The notes under the pieces are model-generated. The model was not told where the DNA came from, ran no database searches, and saw nothing but the letters and a program-made list of their open reading frames with translations. A stretch of 64,000 bases of DNA from CAYJAB01 sp964368305 (GTDB lineage: Bacteria; Bacillota_I; Bacilli_A; Erysipelotrichales; Erysipelotrichaceae). Both the position numbers and the translations under genes were made by a program. The stretch is taken from NCBI GenBank assembly GCA_964368305.1, contig CAYJAB010000003.1, forward strand, positions 1 to 64,000. Reading direction: 5' to 3'. This document shows, piece after piece, positions 43,690 to 52,575 of the stretch (position 1 is its first letter; every line of letters starts with the position of its first letter).

Positions 43690-44421
43690 TTATCCCTCCC
43701 ACTCTAATAAATTTTTAGTGATTGTACTTGATGGATTTTCAAATACATCTGATACAACCCCTTCTTCTTTGATTGTACCTTCATCTATAACCGCAACTTT
43801 ATCACACAATACTCTTACAAGTGAAAGTTCATGTGTAATAATAATAATCGTAATATTTAACTCTTTATTGATTTGTTTTAACAGTTGAACAATTTGTTTT
43901 TTTGTCTTTGGATCTAATGCACTTGTTGGCTCATCGCATAATAAGACTTTTGGATTTGTTGCAAGTGCACGTGCAATTGCTACTCTTTGCTTTTGTCCAC
44001 CAGACAGTTGAGAAGGATATGCTTCTTTTTTGTCTTCTAATCCTACAATTTTCAATAAATCTTGTACACGTTGATCATACCCTGTCACCTTCAATAATTT
44101 AAATGGAAATGCAATATTTTCATATACTGTCTTTTGCATCAATAAGTTATACCCTTGAAAAATAACCCCCATATCCCGTCTTAACTGTGTAAGTGATGCT
44201 TGATTTATATGGCTGGTATTCACTCCATTAATCACAATACTACCTGATGTAGGCTTTTCCAAAACTGAAAGACATCTTAATAAAGTACTTTTTCCTGCAC
44301 CAGACATTCCAATAATTCCAAATATTTCACCTTCTTTAATATGAAGATTCACATCTTGTAATGCTTTAACTTCACTATTTTTTAGATTAAATGTTTTAGT
44401 TAAATTACTAATTTTTATCAT
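43690..44421 (-). CDS. metN: Methionine ABC transporter ATPase MetN, lacking the C-terminal NIL domain
   Basis: A 243-residue ATPase. Walker A is GMSGAGKSTLLR, signature LSGGQKQRVAIARALA, Walker B VLLCDEPTSALDPK, with TIIIITHELSL. Typical MetN is about 340 residues and ends with a NIL/C2 domain that binds methionine to inhibit transport. This one stops at the ATPase end (FENPSSTITKNLLEWEG), so feedback may be at the T-box instead. First gene of metN-metI-metQ. Confidence 0.9.
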   Translation of the reverse strand: MIKISNLTKTFNLKNSEVKALQDVNLHIKEGEIFGIIGMSGAGKSTLLRCLSVLEKPTSGSIVINGVNTSHINQASLTQLRRDMGVIFQGYNLLMQKTVYENIAFPFKLLKVTGYDQRVQDLLKIVGLEDKKEAYPSQLSGGQKQRVAIARALATNPKVLLCDEPTSALDPKTKKQIVQLLKQINKELNITIIIITHELSLVRVLCDKVAVIDEGTIKEEGVVSDVFENPSSTITKNLLEWEG

Positions 44422-44444
44422 ATTCTATCCTCTTTTCTATAAAA

Positions 44445-44702
44445 AAATCCTTAGCTTATTTCAAGCTAAGGACGAAAATTTAATCGTGTTACCACCAAAG
44501 TTCATATAAATATCACTATTTATATCTTATCTACTACGGATTGATTTTACAATCTTATAGTATATCGCTGTAACGGGCGCCTCCGAAATAGATTACATAT
44601 CACCTATTTTGCTCTAAGACCATGTTCAGTAATTTTAAACTTATTCTCTTTCACCAATCAAGAACTCTCTTTGAAATTTATCGATTACTTACTCTTCTTA
44701 TC
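44445..44702 (-). promoter_or_regulatory. T-box leader (Met, ATG specifier) of metNIQ
   Basis: Minus strand: T-box CTTTGGTGGTAACACG (44485-44500), terminator TCCTTAGCTTG/CAAGCTAAGGA then T7 (44448-44472). Stem I pairs AAGA with TCTT and AGTAAT with ATTACT, around a loop with AGTA on one side and GAAC-ATG-G on the other. The codon ATG (44621-44623) is methionine, matching the gene product. Confidence 0.87.
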
Positions 44703-44719
44703 ACTGCATTTACTTTACT

Positions 44720-44748
44720 ATTGTCACAAATATTTACATTTGTGTCAA
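44720..44748 (-). promoter_or_regulatory. Promoter of metNIQ
   Basis: Minus strand: TTGACA (44743-44748), 17-base spacer, GACAAT (44720-44725). The -35 is perfect and the -10 has four of six consensus bases. It lies 10 bases after the argS stop codon. Confidence 0.6.
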
Positions 44749-44757
44749 TCATTTTTT

Positions 44758-46404
44758 TTACATTTTTTCTGGAGCAGAAATACCAATTAAATCTAATGCA
44801 TTATGCATTGTTATTTTTGTTGCTTCTAAAAGTGCAATTCTTTGGTTCATTAAACTTGGATTTTCTAAGTCAATAATTTTCGCAGCACCATAAAAACTAT
44901 GGAAATATTGTGCTAATTTTTGAATATAATTACAGATTTTATTTGGTGAACGCGTTTGCGCTGCATCCGATACAACCGCAGTAAATTCATTAATATGTTT
45001 TAATAAATCTGTTTCTTTTTCATGTGTTAACAAATCATATACATCTAGCGGATTTAAAGCTGGCGCTTGACGAAGTATTGAACAAATACGTGCATATGCA
45101 TACTGTGCATAATACACAGGATTATCATTAGATTTTTTACGCGCTAGACCAAGGTCAAAATCCATATGTGTATCCACCGCACGTGCTACAAAGAAATAGC
45201 GCGCTGCGTCAACCCCAATATCATCACACAACTCACGGATCGTAATTGCATTCCCCGTACGTTTTGACATTTTTACTTCTTCTCCATCTTCAACAAGACG
45301 AACCATTTGAATAATATCTACATCTAAAACATCTTTACCATATCCTAAAGCTTCCAAAGAAGCTTTCATACGACAAATATATCCATGGTGATCTGCACCC
45401 CATAAATTCACCAATTTTTTACTACCACGATTGATTTTATCTACATGATTTGCGATATCCGGTGTTAAGTAAGTTAAAGATCCATCACTTTTTCTTAGTA
45501 CTCGATCTTTATCGTCCCCATATTCAGTAGATTTAAACCATATTGCATTATCTAGATTATAAGTTAATCCTTTTTCTTGCATTTCTTCAAGAACAGCCTC
45601 TACCTTTTTAGACTTTAATAATTCTAACTCACTTATCCATGAATCCATTTGCACACGATAATATGCTAAATCTTCTTTGATTTGATCTAATTTCAACTCA
45701 GTCCCCACTGATTTAAAATAAGAAATTGTCTCATCCATTGACATATTTAACCATTTATCTTGATCTTGATCCTTTATTTTTTGTGCAAGCTCAATAATAT
45801 CCTTACCATGGTATCCATCCTCTGGTAATTCACAAGGTAATTTATATAATTCCAAATAACGCGCACGAATTGACTTCGCTAAGTTTTCAATTTGATTTCC
45901 TGCATCATTAATATAATATTCTCTTAGACAATCATATCCTGAAAAACGATACAGTCTTGTAATACAATCTCCCCATGCTGCACCACGTGCATGCCCTAAA
46001 TGCAAATTCCCAGTAGGATTTGCAGAAATATACTCTACATTCACAGATGCATTATTCCCTGAATTATTTCTTCCATAGTTTTCTTTCGCATTTAATACAA
46101 CATTGATTACATTTGCGATTTTGTCTTTTTTAATCCAAAAATTAATAAAACCAGGACCAGCAACCGCAACTTCAGTCACAATATCACTGTGCGTTAAAAG
46201 AGCATCACTGATTGTTTTGGCGATACTCTGAGGATTTTGTTTAAGTATTTTTGTAAGACGCATTGCAATGTTTGTTGAATAATCTCCATTGGTACGATCC
46301 TTTGGAATTTCAATCATAATTACACCTTCTTCAAGTGTTACATCATATGCCTCTTTTATAACTTTATCTATTGTTTCGATTAGTTGGCTTTCTATTTGGT
46401 TCAT
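44758..46404 (-). CDS. argS: Arginyl-tRNA synthetase
   Basis: A 548-residue class I synthetase. It has the HIGH motif NLHLGHARGAAWGD and the KMSKS-like VKMSKRTGNAIT, an N-terminal Add-1 domain and a C-terminal anticodon-binding DALR domain. The ATG at 46404 follows GGAGG; the upstream GTG is not a good start. No T-box is seen on argS even though the arginine transporter has one. Confidence 0.96.
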   Translation of the reverse strand: MNQIESQLIETIDKVIKEAYDVTLEEGVIMIEIPKDRTNGDYSTNIAMRLTKILKQNPQSIAKTISDALLTHSDIVTEVAVAGPGFINFWIKKDKIANVINVVLNAKENYGRNNSGNNASVNVEYISANPTGNLHLGHARGAAWGDCITRLYRFSGYDCLREYYINDAGNQIENLAKSIRARYLELYKLPCELPEDGYHGKDIIELAQKIKDQDQDKWLNMSMDETISYFKSVGTELKLDQIKEDLAYYRVQMDSWISELELLKSKKVEAVLEEMQEKGLTYNLDNAIWFKSTEYGDDKDRVLRKSDGSLTYLTPDIANHVDKINRGSKKLVNLWGADHHGYICRMKASLEALGYGKDVLDVDIIQMVRLVEDGEEVKMSKRTGNAITIRELCDDIGVDAARYFFVARAVDTHMDFDLGLARKKSNDNPVYYAQYAYARICSILRQAPALNPLDVYDLLTHEKETDLLKHINEFTAVVSDAAQTRSPNKICNYIQKLAQYFHSFYGAAKIIDLENPSLMNQRIALLEATKITMHNALDLIGISAPEKM

Positions 46405-46428
46405 ATATACCTCCACTACTATTTATAT

Positions 46429-46457
46429 ATATTAGCAATCAAACTATAAATAGTCAA
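46429..46457 (-). promoter_or_regulatory. Promoter of argS
   Basis: Minus strand: TTGACT (46452-46457), 17-base spacer, TAATAT (46429-46434), about 25 bases before the start codon. The hairpin at 46488-46515 lies upstream of it. Confidence 0.75.
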
Positions 46458-46487
46458 AATATTTTATCATTGAAACCCCTTTAATGC

Positions 46488-46515
46488 AAAAAAACAGATA
46501 TTAATCTGCTTTTTT
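46488..46515. terminator. Orphan bidirectional terminator-like hairpin between divergent genes
   Basis: CAGAT-ATTA-ATCTG hairpin with A7 on one side and T6 on the other. It stands between argS (minus) and the FMN-lipoprotein gene (plus), upstream of both, so it terminates neither. The 264-base gap contains no gene I can recognise. It could end a small RNA, though no clear promoter for one is seen. Confidence 0.6.
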
Positions 46516-46680
46516 GTTGAAAGAAAGATGAAAAAATAAATTATTAATTATATTATATAGCAAATATTAAAATTGTTTGTGATAACTAGATGAAAAAATG
46601 CGTTTAGATTGAACTCTATTTTTATCAATGCTATGATAAAAATATAATCAACAAGATTATGGAAAGACAGAGGACTATAC

Positions 46681-47007
46681 ATGAAAAAAATATTAGTTTT
46701 AGTTGTAGCATTAATTCTTGTAGGATGTAGTTCAGCACCAAAATATACTGCAGGAGTTTATGAAGGTGAGGCTGACGGAAGAAACGGAAAAATCAAAGTT
46801 TCTGTTACTTTAACAGAAGATGCTATCGAAAAGATTGAAATCTTAGAACATCAAGAAACAGAAGAATATTTCGCACAAGTTAAAGATGCATTGCCAGACG
46901 AAATTATCGAAAAACAATCCACAGATGTAGATGCGAAATCAGGTTCAACATTATCATCAGAAGGTTTAAAAAATGCAGTTGATGCTGCAATATCACAAGC
47001 CAAATAA
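46681..47007 (+). CDS. FMN-binding-domain lipoprotein
   Basis: A 108-residue protein. The signal MKKILVLVVALILVGC has a lipid-modified Cys16. The FMN-binding domain covers most of the rest (GVYEGEADGRNGKIKVSV). SGSTLSS at 87-93 is the site at which flavin is usually joined to Thr (Thr90). Such lipoproteins take part in extracytoplasmic electron transfer. It stands alone on the plus strand; AGAGG lies 8 bases before the ATG. Confidence 0.85.
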   Translation: MKKILVLVVALILVGCSSAPKYTAGVYEGEADGRNGKIKVSVTLTEDAIEKIEILEHQETEEYFAQVKDALPDEIIEKQSTDVDAKSGSTLSSEGLKNAVDAAISQAK

Positions 47008-47012
47008 TAATG

Positions 47013-47040
47013 AAAAAAGGTGCAATGCACCTTTTTTATT
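47013..47040. terminator. Bidirectional terminator between the FMN-lipoprotein and valS
   Basis: AAAAAAGGTGCA-ATG-CACCTTTTTT hairpin with A/T runs on both sides, directly after both stop codons. Confidence 0.88.
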
Positions 47041-49645
47041 GATTCAATTCACTTAATCTTTTACATACAATATCATAACGATATTGATAATCCGCAAGTT
47101 TTTGTTTCTCTTGATTTACTTTTTCTTCAGAAGCCTTGGCAATGAAATTCTGATTAGACAACATATTTTCACCACGTTTAATTTCTTTTTCCAATGTTTC
47201 TTTTTCTTTTGATAGCTTTAGAATTTCTTCTTCTTTATTGACAATTTGAGACATTGCAAGCGCTACTGTACCATGTGCTATTGGACGAATTAACAATTCA
47301 TCATCAATAGAATCTACAATAATTACTTTACACATCTTATGTAAAATACTAGTAATTTCTTCATTAAAATCAATACAAGATTCTTCTTTATTTTGTAACA
47401 TCATATCTAGCTCTAAAGAAGGTTTCAAATCATTTTCTGTTTTGATTTGTCGAACTAAAGAAATGATTTCAATTAACTGTTCTACTTGATCTGCAGATGT
47501 TTTTACTACACCTTCAAATGGTGTTGGCCAACTGCTTACGCAAATAGATTGTTTTGTTTGGTGTAAAGCTTGGTAGATTTCTTCTGTTACAAATGGCATA
47601 AATGGATGTAACATACGTACAATTGCACTCAATACTTTAACAAGTGTCGCACGTGTTTGATCCGCTACAATCTGATCATCACTATTTAATCCTGATTTAC
47701 TAAACTCAATATACCAACTACAGAAATCATCCCACACAAAGCGATATAGTTCATTTCCTACTTGTGTAAACTCATACTTATCCATGTTTTCATTAACATG
47801 CATTAATGTTTCATTTAATCGATTCATAATCCATTGATCTACAATTGAAGCGTTTGAAGTATCAATTGCATCCGCATCAAATCCTTCTGGAATATTCATC
47901 ATTACGAATCTTGAAGCATTCCATATTTTATTAATAAAATTCCATGAAGACTCTACTTTTTCAGGAATATAACGCATATCTTGACCTGGTGTTGAGTTTG
48001 TCGTTAGGAAAAATCTTAAAGCATCCACTCCATATTGTTCAATAATATCCATAGGATCTACACCGTTTCCTAATGACTTACTCATTTTACGTCCTTGTGG
48101 GTCACGAATTAAGCCATGGATAAGAACATGTTTAAATGGATAACTATTTGTAAAGTGACGCGCTTGAAACGCCATACGTGCTACCCAGAAGAAAATAATA
48201 TCATACCCTGTAACCAATACATCATTTGGATAATAACGTTTAAAGTCATCTGTATCATTTGGCCAACCAAGTGTAGTAAACGGCCATAATGCACTTGAAA
48301 ACCATGTATCCAATACATCTTCGTCTTGTGTATAATTCTCTATATCTCTAGGTGGTGTTAATCCTACATAAATTTCACCTGTTTCATTATGATACCAAGC
48401 AGGAATACGGTGTCCCCACCATAGCTGTCTTGAAATACACCAGTCTTCAATATTTTCTAACCACTGACTAAATGTTTTTTCAAATCTTGATGGGAAAAAC
48501 TCAATTTTTGTATCTTGATTTTCTTGAGCATCTAAAACATCTTTTGCTAAAGGTTTCATCTTTACAAACCATTGTTTAGATAAGTAAGGTTCTACAATAA
48601 CATCTGTTCTTTCTGAATGTCCTACTTGATGCATATGTTTCTCAATAGAAACAAGATTTCCTTCTTCTTCAATTCTTTTTACAAGCTGTTTACGGCATTC
48701 AAAACGGTCTAATCCTTCAAATACACCAGCAAGTGCATTCATTGTTCCATCAGGATTCATACAAATTATTTTTTCTAAATCATATTTTTCAGCCAGCGCA
48801 AAGTCATTTGGATCGTGTGCTGGTGTACATTTCATTGCACCTGTTCCAAATTCGATATCAATATAATCATCTGTAAGAATTGGAAGCACTTGTTGATTTG
48901 CAGGATTTATCACATGCATATTATGAATATGCTTAAATCTTTCATCATCTGGATGAACAACGACACAAACATCCCCAAACATCGTCTCTGGTCGTGTTGT
49001 TGCTACTTTTATTTTCTCATTTGTTTCTTTTACGATATATTCAAATGTATAAAATGCCCCTTCTACTTCTTTATGAATTACTTCAATATTGCTCAGTGCT
49101 GTTTTGGCCTTCGTATCCCAGTTAATAATTCTTTCACCTTGATAGATTAGACCTTCATTATAAAGCTCTACAAACACCTTAGAAACAGCTGTAGATAAAC
49201 CTTCATCTAAAGTAAAACGTTCACGTGAGTAATCTAAAGAAAGTCCCATCTTAGCCCATTGTTTACGAATATGCCCTGCATACTCTTCTTTCCATTCCCA
49301 TGCTTTATCTAAAAACGCTTCACGTCCAATATCATAACGTGAAATCCCTTGTTGTTTAAGTCTTTCATCTACTTTTGCCTGTGTCGCAATTCCTGCATGA
49401 TCCATTCCACTTAACCATAACATATCATATCCGCTTAGTCTTTTATAACGTGATATGATATCTTGAAGCGTTGTATCCCATGCATGCCCTAAATGCAGTT
49501 TACCTGTAACATTTGGTGGAGGAATTACAATAGTAAATGGATCTTTACTTTTATCCCCTGCATTAAAATACCCTTTTTCAATCCATGTTGAATAATGTTC
49601 CTTTTCTACTTCTAAATGATTGTATTTTGTTTCTAACTGTTTCAT
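47036..49645 (-). CDS. valS: Valyl-tRNA synthetase
   Basis: A class I synthetase of 869 residues. It has the HIGH motif PPPNVTGKLHLGHAWD, the KMSKS motif GRKMSKSLGNGVDP, and a C-terminal tRNA-binding coiled coil. The ATG at 49645 (MKQLETKYN) follows AGGAGA; the frame extends 19 codons upstream into the T-box terminator without a start site. A T-box with GTA specifier is upstream. Confidence 0.97.
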   Translation of the reverse strand: MKQLETKYNHLEVEKEHYSTWIEKGYFNAGDKSKDPFTIVIPPPNVTGKLHLGHAWDTTLQDIISRYKRLSGYDMLWLSGMDHAGIATQAKVDERLKQQGISRYDIGREAFLDKAWEWKEEYAGHIRKQWAKMGLSLDYSRERFTLDEGLSTAVSKVFVELYNEGLIYQGERIINWDTKAKTALSNIEVIHKEVEGAFYTFEYIVKETNEKIKVATTRPETMFGDVCVVVHPDDERFKHIHNMHVINPANQQVLPILTDDYIDIEFGTGAMKCTPAHDPNDFALAEKYDLEKIICMNPDGTMNALAGVFEGLDRFECRKQLVKRIEEEGNLVSIEKHMHQVGHSERTDVIVEPYLSKQWFVKMKPLAKDVLDAQENQDTKIEFFPSRFEKTFSQWLENIEDWCISRQLWWGHRIPAWYHNETGEIYVGLTPPRDIENYTQDEDVLDTWFSSALWPFTTLGWPNDTDDFKRYYPNDVLVTGYDIIFFWVARMAFQARHFTNSYPFKHVLIHGLIRDPQGRKMSKSLGNGVDPMDIIEQYGVDALRFFLTTNSTPGQDMRYIPEKVESSWNFINKIWNASRFVMMNIPEGFDADAIDTSNASIVDQWIMNRLNETLMHVNENMDKYEFTQVGNELYRFVWDDFCSWYIEFSKSGLNSDDQIVADQTRATLVKVLSAIVRMLHPFMPFVTEEIYQALHQTKQSICVSSWPTPFEGVVKTSADQVEQLIEIISLVRQIKTENDLKPSLELDMMLQNKEESCIDFNEEITSILHKMCKVIIVDSIDDELLIRPIAHGTVALAMSQIVNKEEEILKLSKEKETLEKEIKRGENMLSNQNFIAKASEEKVNQEKQKLADYQYRYDIVCKRLSELNQ

Positions 49646-49663
49646 GTTTCTCTCCTTAAAATA

Positions 49664-49872
49664 AAAAAAGCGTCCATAAAGGACGCTTTTGCGTGGTACC
49701 ACCTTAATTCATATCTTACGATATGCACTTTACCTTGTTAACGCCAAGATACGTTTTTTCTTACTTAATTTCAGAAAATCACTATAAGGCTACTTCATTT
49801 GTTTTTTAGATACTTTCACACCACCCAAGTATTCTCTGAATTTCCCAAACAAACTACTACTCCTTAATCATT
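49664..49872 (-). promoter_or_regulatory. T-box leader (Val, GTA specifier) of valS
   Basis: Minus strand: T-box motif TAAGGTGGTACCACGC (49691-49706), terminator AGCGTCC/GGACGCT then T7 (49669-49687). Stem I pairs TAAGG with CCTTA and AGTTTGTTT with AAACAAAT, around AGTAGT on the 5' side and GAA-GTA-G on the 3' side. The codon GTA (49791-49793) is valine, as expected for valS. Confidence 0.87.
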
Positions 49873-49884
49873 GCTTATGAAATA

Positions 49885-49912
49885 ATTATAAACAACTAAA
49901 TAAATAAGTCAA
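49885..49912 (-). promoter_or_regulatory. Promoter of valS
   Basis: Minus strand: TTGACT (49907-49912), 16-base spacer, TATAAT (49885-49890). It begins the valS leader. Confidence 0.85.
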
Positions 49913-49956
49913 GCGAACATATAAAAACAAAGTATAAAGATTAAACATCTTTAAAT

Positions 49957-49980
49957 AAAAAGACGATTTCTCGTCTTTTT
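49957..49980 (-). terminator. Terminator of the feo operon
   Basis: Minus strand: AAAAAGACGA-GAAA-TCGTCTTTTT, overlapping the stop codon of the small FeoB-associated gene. Confidence 0.88.
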
Positions 49981-50122
49981 AATGATCACAGTTTTTCTTT
50001 TTGCATTTTCCTGCTACTGAGCATCCAACGCATACAGCGCCTGCTTTCTTTTCTTTAATAACTTTTGCAATTGCTAATCCAACAACCGCAACAATAATAA
50101 TTAATATAATAATATCATTCAT
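49979..50122 (-). CDS. FeoB-associated Cys-rich membrane protein
   Basis: A 47-residue protein: N-terminal membrane helix (MNDIIILIIIVAVVGLAIAK), basic linker VIKEKKA, then VCVGCSVAGKCKKKNC with four Cys. This is the FeoB-associated Cys-rich small protein of Firmicutes. It lies 33 bases after feoB, preceded by AGGAGG. Its role, possibly iron delivery to FeoB, is not settled. Confidence 0.88.
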   Translation of the reverse strand: MNDIIILIIIVAVVGLAIAKVIKEKKAGAVCVGCSVAGKCKKKNCDH

Positions 50123-50155
50123 ATTTTTTTCCTCCTATCGAGTAAAATAATTGAA

Positions 50156-52132
50156 TTATACGCTTGCTTGTTTGTTTCCTTTAGAAATTAATGATGCAAT
50201 AGCTGCAATTGTAATAACCACTATTACTAACCCTAACATAAATGAATCACCAAGCGCACCTGTCGTAATTAATGTACCTACTTGATAAATGATAAATGCC
50301 ATTGTATATCCTGTAGCAAATTGAAGTCCAATTGCACTCCATAACCATTTTTTACTTTCAAGTTCTGCATTCATTGCACCAATAGCAGCAAAACATGGTG
50401 GTGTAAATAAGTTAAACACTAAATAAGCCATTGCAGATACTGAAGTTAATCCAAGTACTGATGCAACATTTGTTGCTTCACCAACTAATTCTAAAGCATC
50501 TGGGTCAATTAAATTTGTAATAGCAAATACTGTCGCAATTGTTCCAACAACATTTTCTTTTGCGATAAAACCTGTAATTGCAGCAGCAGCAAGTTGCCAT
50601 CCAGCAAATCCAAGTGGCGCAAATAAGATAGCAAATGGTGTAGCAATTGTCGCAAGAATACTAGCATCTTGAGTCGCTTCAGTTACAACTTGTAGGTCCA
50701 TTGTAAATGAAGACATAATTTGTATAGCTACATTACATAATAAGATAATTGTTCCTGCTTTAATGATAAACGCTTTACCACGTGATAACATAGAAATCGC
50801 AGCTCTTTTAAGGCTAGGAATACGATATTCTGGAAGCTCCATAATAAAATATGATCTAGCGGCTTTTGCACCAGTAATACGTTGAATAATTAATGCCCAA
50901 ATAACGATAACAACAATACCTAAGAAATACATTAATGTACTTACCCAACTTTCACCAGCAAAGAATACACCAGCAAATAATAAGATTACTGGAATTTTAG
51001 CTCCACATGGAATAAAAGGTGTTAAAAGTGCAGTTGTTCTTCTTTGACGAACATCTTTAATTGTTCGTGTAGCCATGATCCCTGGAATTGCACATCCAAT
51101 CCCAATAATCATAGGAATAATTGATTTTCCTGATAGACCAATCTTTTTAAAGAAACGATCCATTACAACAGCAACACGAGACATATACCCACAATCTTCA
51201 AGTAAAGCAAGTAAGAAGAACATTACCATAATTAATGGTAAGAATCCAAGTACAGCACCAACTCCATCAATAATTGCAGAAAGTAAAATAGCACTTAATA
51301 TAGGATTTACACCTTCACCAAGCATACCTTCTACCATCGCAGCAAACGACTCAATTCCCGCTACTAAATAATCAGCAATATATGGTCCTACATATGTTTG
51401 TGAGATTGCAAATACAAAATACATAACAACCGCAAAAATAGGAATTCCTAACCATTTGTTTGCGACAATACGGTCAATTTTATCTTGGAAACCAACTTTT
51501 GAAGTTTCTTCTTTACGTTTTTCAACTTCAGCTACAATTTTATTTACAAATGTATAGCGTTCTTTATCCGCCACAATTTGATCTTCTTTACTGTTAACAA
51601 CTGTTTTAGGTGTAAAATTCACCACTTGTTTTTTATCAGTATGTTTCATAACTGTTTCAATTAATTGTTTTAAACCATTGTTTGTAGATAATGAAGCAGA
51701 AGTTAATACTACATCACATCCTAATAATTCTGACAATTTTTCGACATCGATCATAATTTCTTTGTCTTTTGCCATATCAGCTTTATTTAAAGCAACAACA
51801 ACAGGAATACCTAGTTCTAACAACTGTGTTGTAAAAAATAAACTTCTACTTAAATTTGTTGAATCAACAATGTTTACGATAACATCAGGATTTTCATTTA
51901 ATACAAACTCACTTGTAATACTTTCCTCTGATGTATACGCAGACATTGAATAAGCCCCTGGTAAGTCAACCGCCAATACATCTTTAGTTTGTGATAACGT
52001 TGATTTAACTAACGCTTCTTTCTTATCAATTGTAACTCCGGCCCAGTTACCTACTCGTTCTGTTTTCCCGGTAATAGCGTTATACAATGTTGTTTTTCCA
52101 CTATTAGGATTCCCTGTTAATGCAATTTTCAT
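50156..52132 (-). CDS. feoB: Ferrous iron transporter FeoB
   Basis: A 658-residue membrane GTPase for Fe2+ import. The N-terminal G domain has G1 GNPNSGKTT (7-15), DLPGAYS (G3) and NKAD (G4). About ten membrane helices follow, with the two-Gate regions containing GCAIPGIMATRTI and FIPCGAKIPVILLF. The ATG at 52132 follows GGAGGG; a TTG upstream is rejected. It lies between feoA and the FeoB-associated gene. Confidence 0.96.
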   Translation of the reverse strand: MKIALTGNPNSGKTTLYNAITGKTERVGNWAGVTIDKKEALVKSTLSQTKDVLAVDLPGAYSMSAYTSEESITSEFVLNENPDVIVNIVDSTNLSRSLFFTTQLLELGIPVVVALNKADMAKDKEIMIDVEKLSELLGCDVVLTSASLSTNNGLKQLIETVMKHTDKKQVVNFTPKTVVNSKEDQIVADKERYTFVNKIVAEVEKRKEETSKVGFQDKIDRIVANKWLGIPIFAVVMYFVFAISQTYVGPYIADYLVAGIESFAAMVEGMLGEGVNPILSAILLSAIIDGVGAVLGFLPLIMVMFFLLALLEDCGYMSRVAVVMDRFFKKIGLSGKSIIPMIIGIGCAIPGIMATRTIKDVRQRRTTALLTPFIPCGAKIPVILLFAGVFFAGESWVSTLMYFLGIVVIVIWALIIQRITGAKAARSYFIMELPEYRIPSLKRAAISMLSRGKAFIIKAGTIILLCNVAIQIMSSFTMDLQVVTEATQDASILATIATPFAILFAPLGFAGWQLAAAAITGFIAKENVVGTIATVFAITNLIDPDALELVGEATNVASVLGLTSVSAMAYLVFNLFTPPCFAAIGAMNAELESKKWLWSAIGLQFATGYTMAFIIYQVGTLITTGALGDSFMLGLVIVVITIAAIASLISKGNKQASV

Positions 52133-52147
52133 TTTTTCCCTCCGCAA

Positions 52148-52161
52148 TTAGCAAACGCTAA
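52148..52161 (-). promoter_or_regulatory. Inverted repeat before feoB
   Basis: Minus strand TTAGC-GTTT-GCTAA between feoA and feoB. It shares the GTTAG/CTAA style of the feoA operator. It could be a second regulatory site or an RNA hairpin. Role uncertain. Confidence 0.35.
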
Positions 52162-52186
52162 CTTTCCTGTTAAAATATAACCAATA

Positions 52187-52399
52187 CTATACTTGAATAG
52201 CACTGGCTAAATCTTTGTCTATGCTGTATCTTGCATCTTTAATTGATACAACATAGCTGTCATTTAATTTTGACACGATTGTGATTTTTTCACCCTTATA
52301 ACACCCTAAAGTGAATAAGAAATTTTCAAGTTCTTCATCATCTGTCAAAATATCTTCAATGATATACTCTTCATTTAGAAGTGCATTTGCAAGCGACAT
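52187..52399 (-). CDS. feoA: FeoA-family SH3-like protein
   Basis: A 70-residue FeoA (MSLANALLNEEY; LGCYKGEKITIVSKL; DSYVVSIKDARYSIDK). It probably helps FeoB by interacting with it on the cytoplasmic side. Two starts are possible: 52462 and 52399. I take 52399, since AAGGAG precedes it and the family usually begins at that Met. It is first of feoA-feoB. Confidence 0.85.
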   Translation of the reverse strand: MSLANALLNEEYIIEDILTDDEELENFLFTLGCYKGEKITIVSKLNDSYVVSIKDARYSIDKDLASAIQV

Positions 52400-52474
52400 C
52401 AAACCATCTCCTTTTTCTTTCATTTTAAATGATTCACTTTTTAAGTTAATAAGTAATGACATAGTATCACCATC

Positions 52475-52495
52475 CTGTTAGCTCTAACTAACTCA
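52475..52495 (-). promoter_or_regulatory. Possible DtxR/MntR-type operator before feoA
   Basis: Minus strand GTTAG-AG-CTAAC (52477-52488) with flanking TTAG (TTAGTTAGAGCTAAC), just downstream of the -10. DtxR-family boxes have a GTTAG-x-CTAAC core, though with a different centre spacing. A DtxR/MntR-type regulator is encoded at 61319-61684. Proposed as an iron-control site; untested. Confidence 0.45.
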
Positions 52496-52501
52496 CGTTA
52501 T

Positions 52502-52530
52502 AATATACGCTACTTAAGATATATTGTCAA
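52502..52530 (-). promoter_or_regulatory. Promoter of feoAB
   Basis: Minus strand: perfect TTGACA (52525-52530), 17-base spacer, TATATT (52502-52507). The iron operator lies directly downstream. Confidence 0.82.
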
Positions 52531-52542
52531 TAATTATTATTT

Positions 52543-52575
52543 AAAAAAATGCAATTCCCGAAGGAATCGCATTTT
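52543..52575 (-). terminator. Terminator after ysxC
   Basis: Minus strand AAAATGCGATTCC-TTCG-GGAATTGCATTTTTTT, a hairpin with a UUCG tetraloop. It overlaps the ysxC stop and ends the tig-lon-ysxC run. Confidence 0.9.

Noticed and set aside
46429..46680. Search for a T-box upstream of argS
   Set aside because: The gap has no T-box motif or Stem I; the hairpin lies upstream of the argS promoter.
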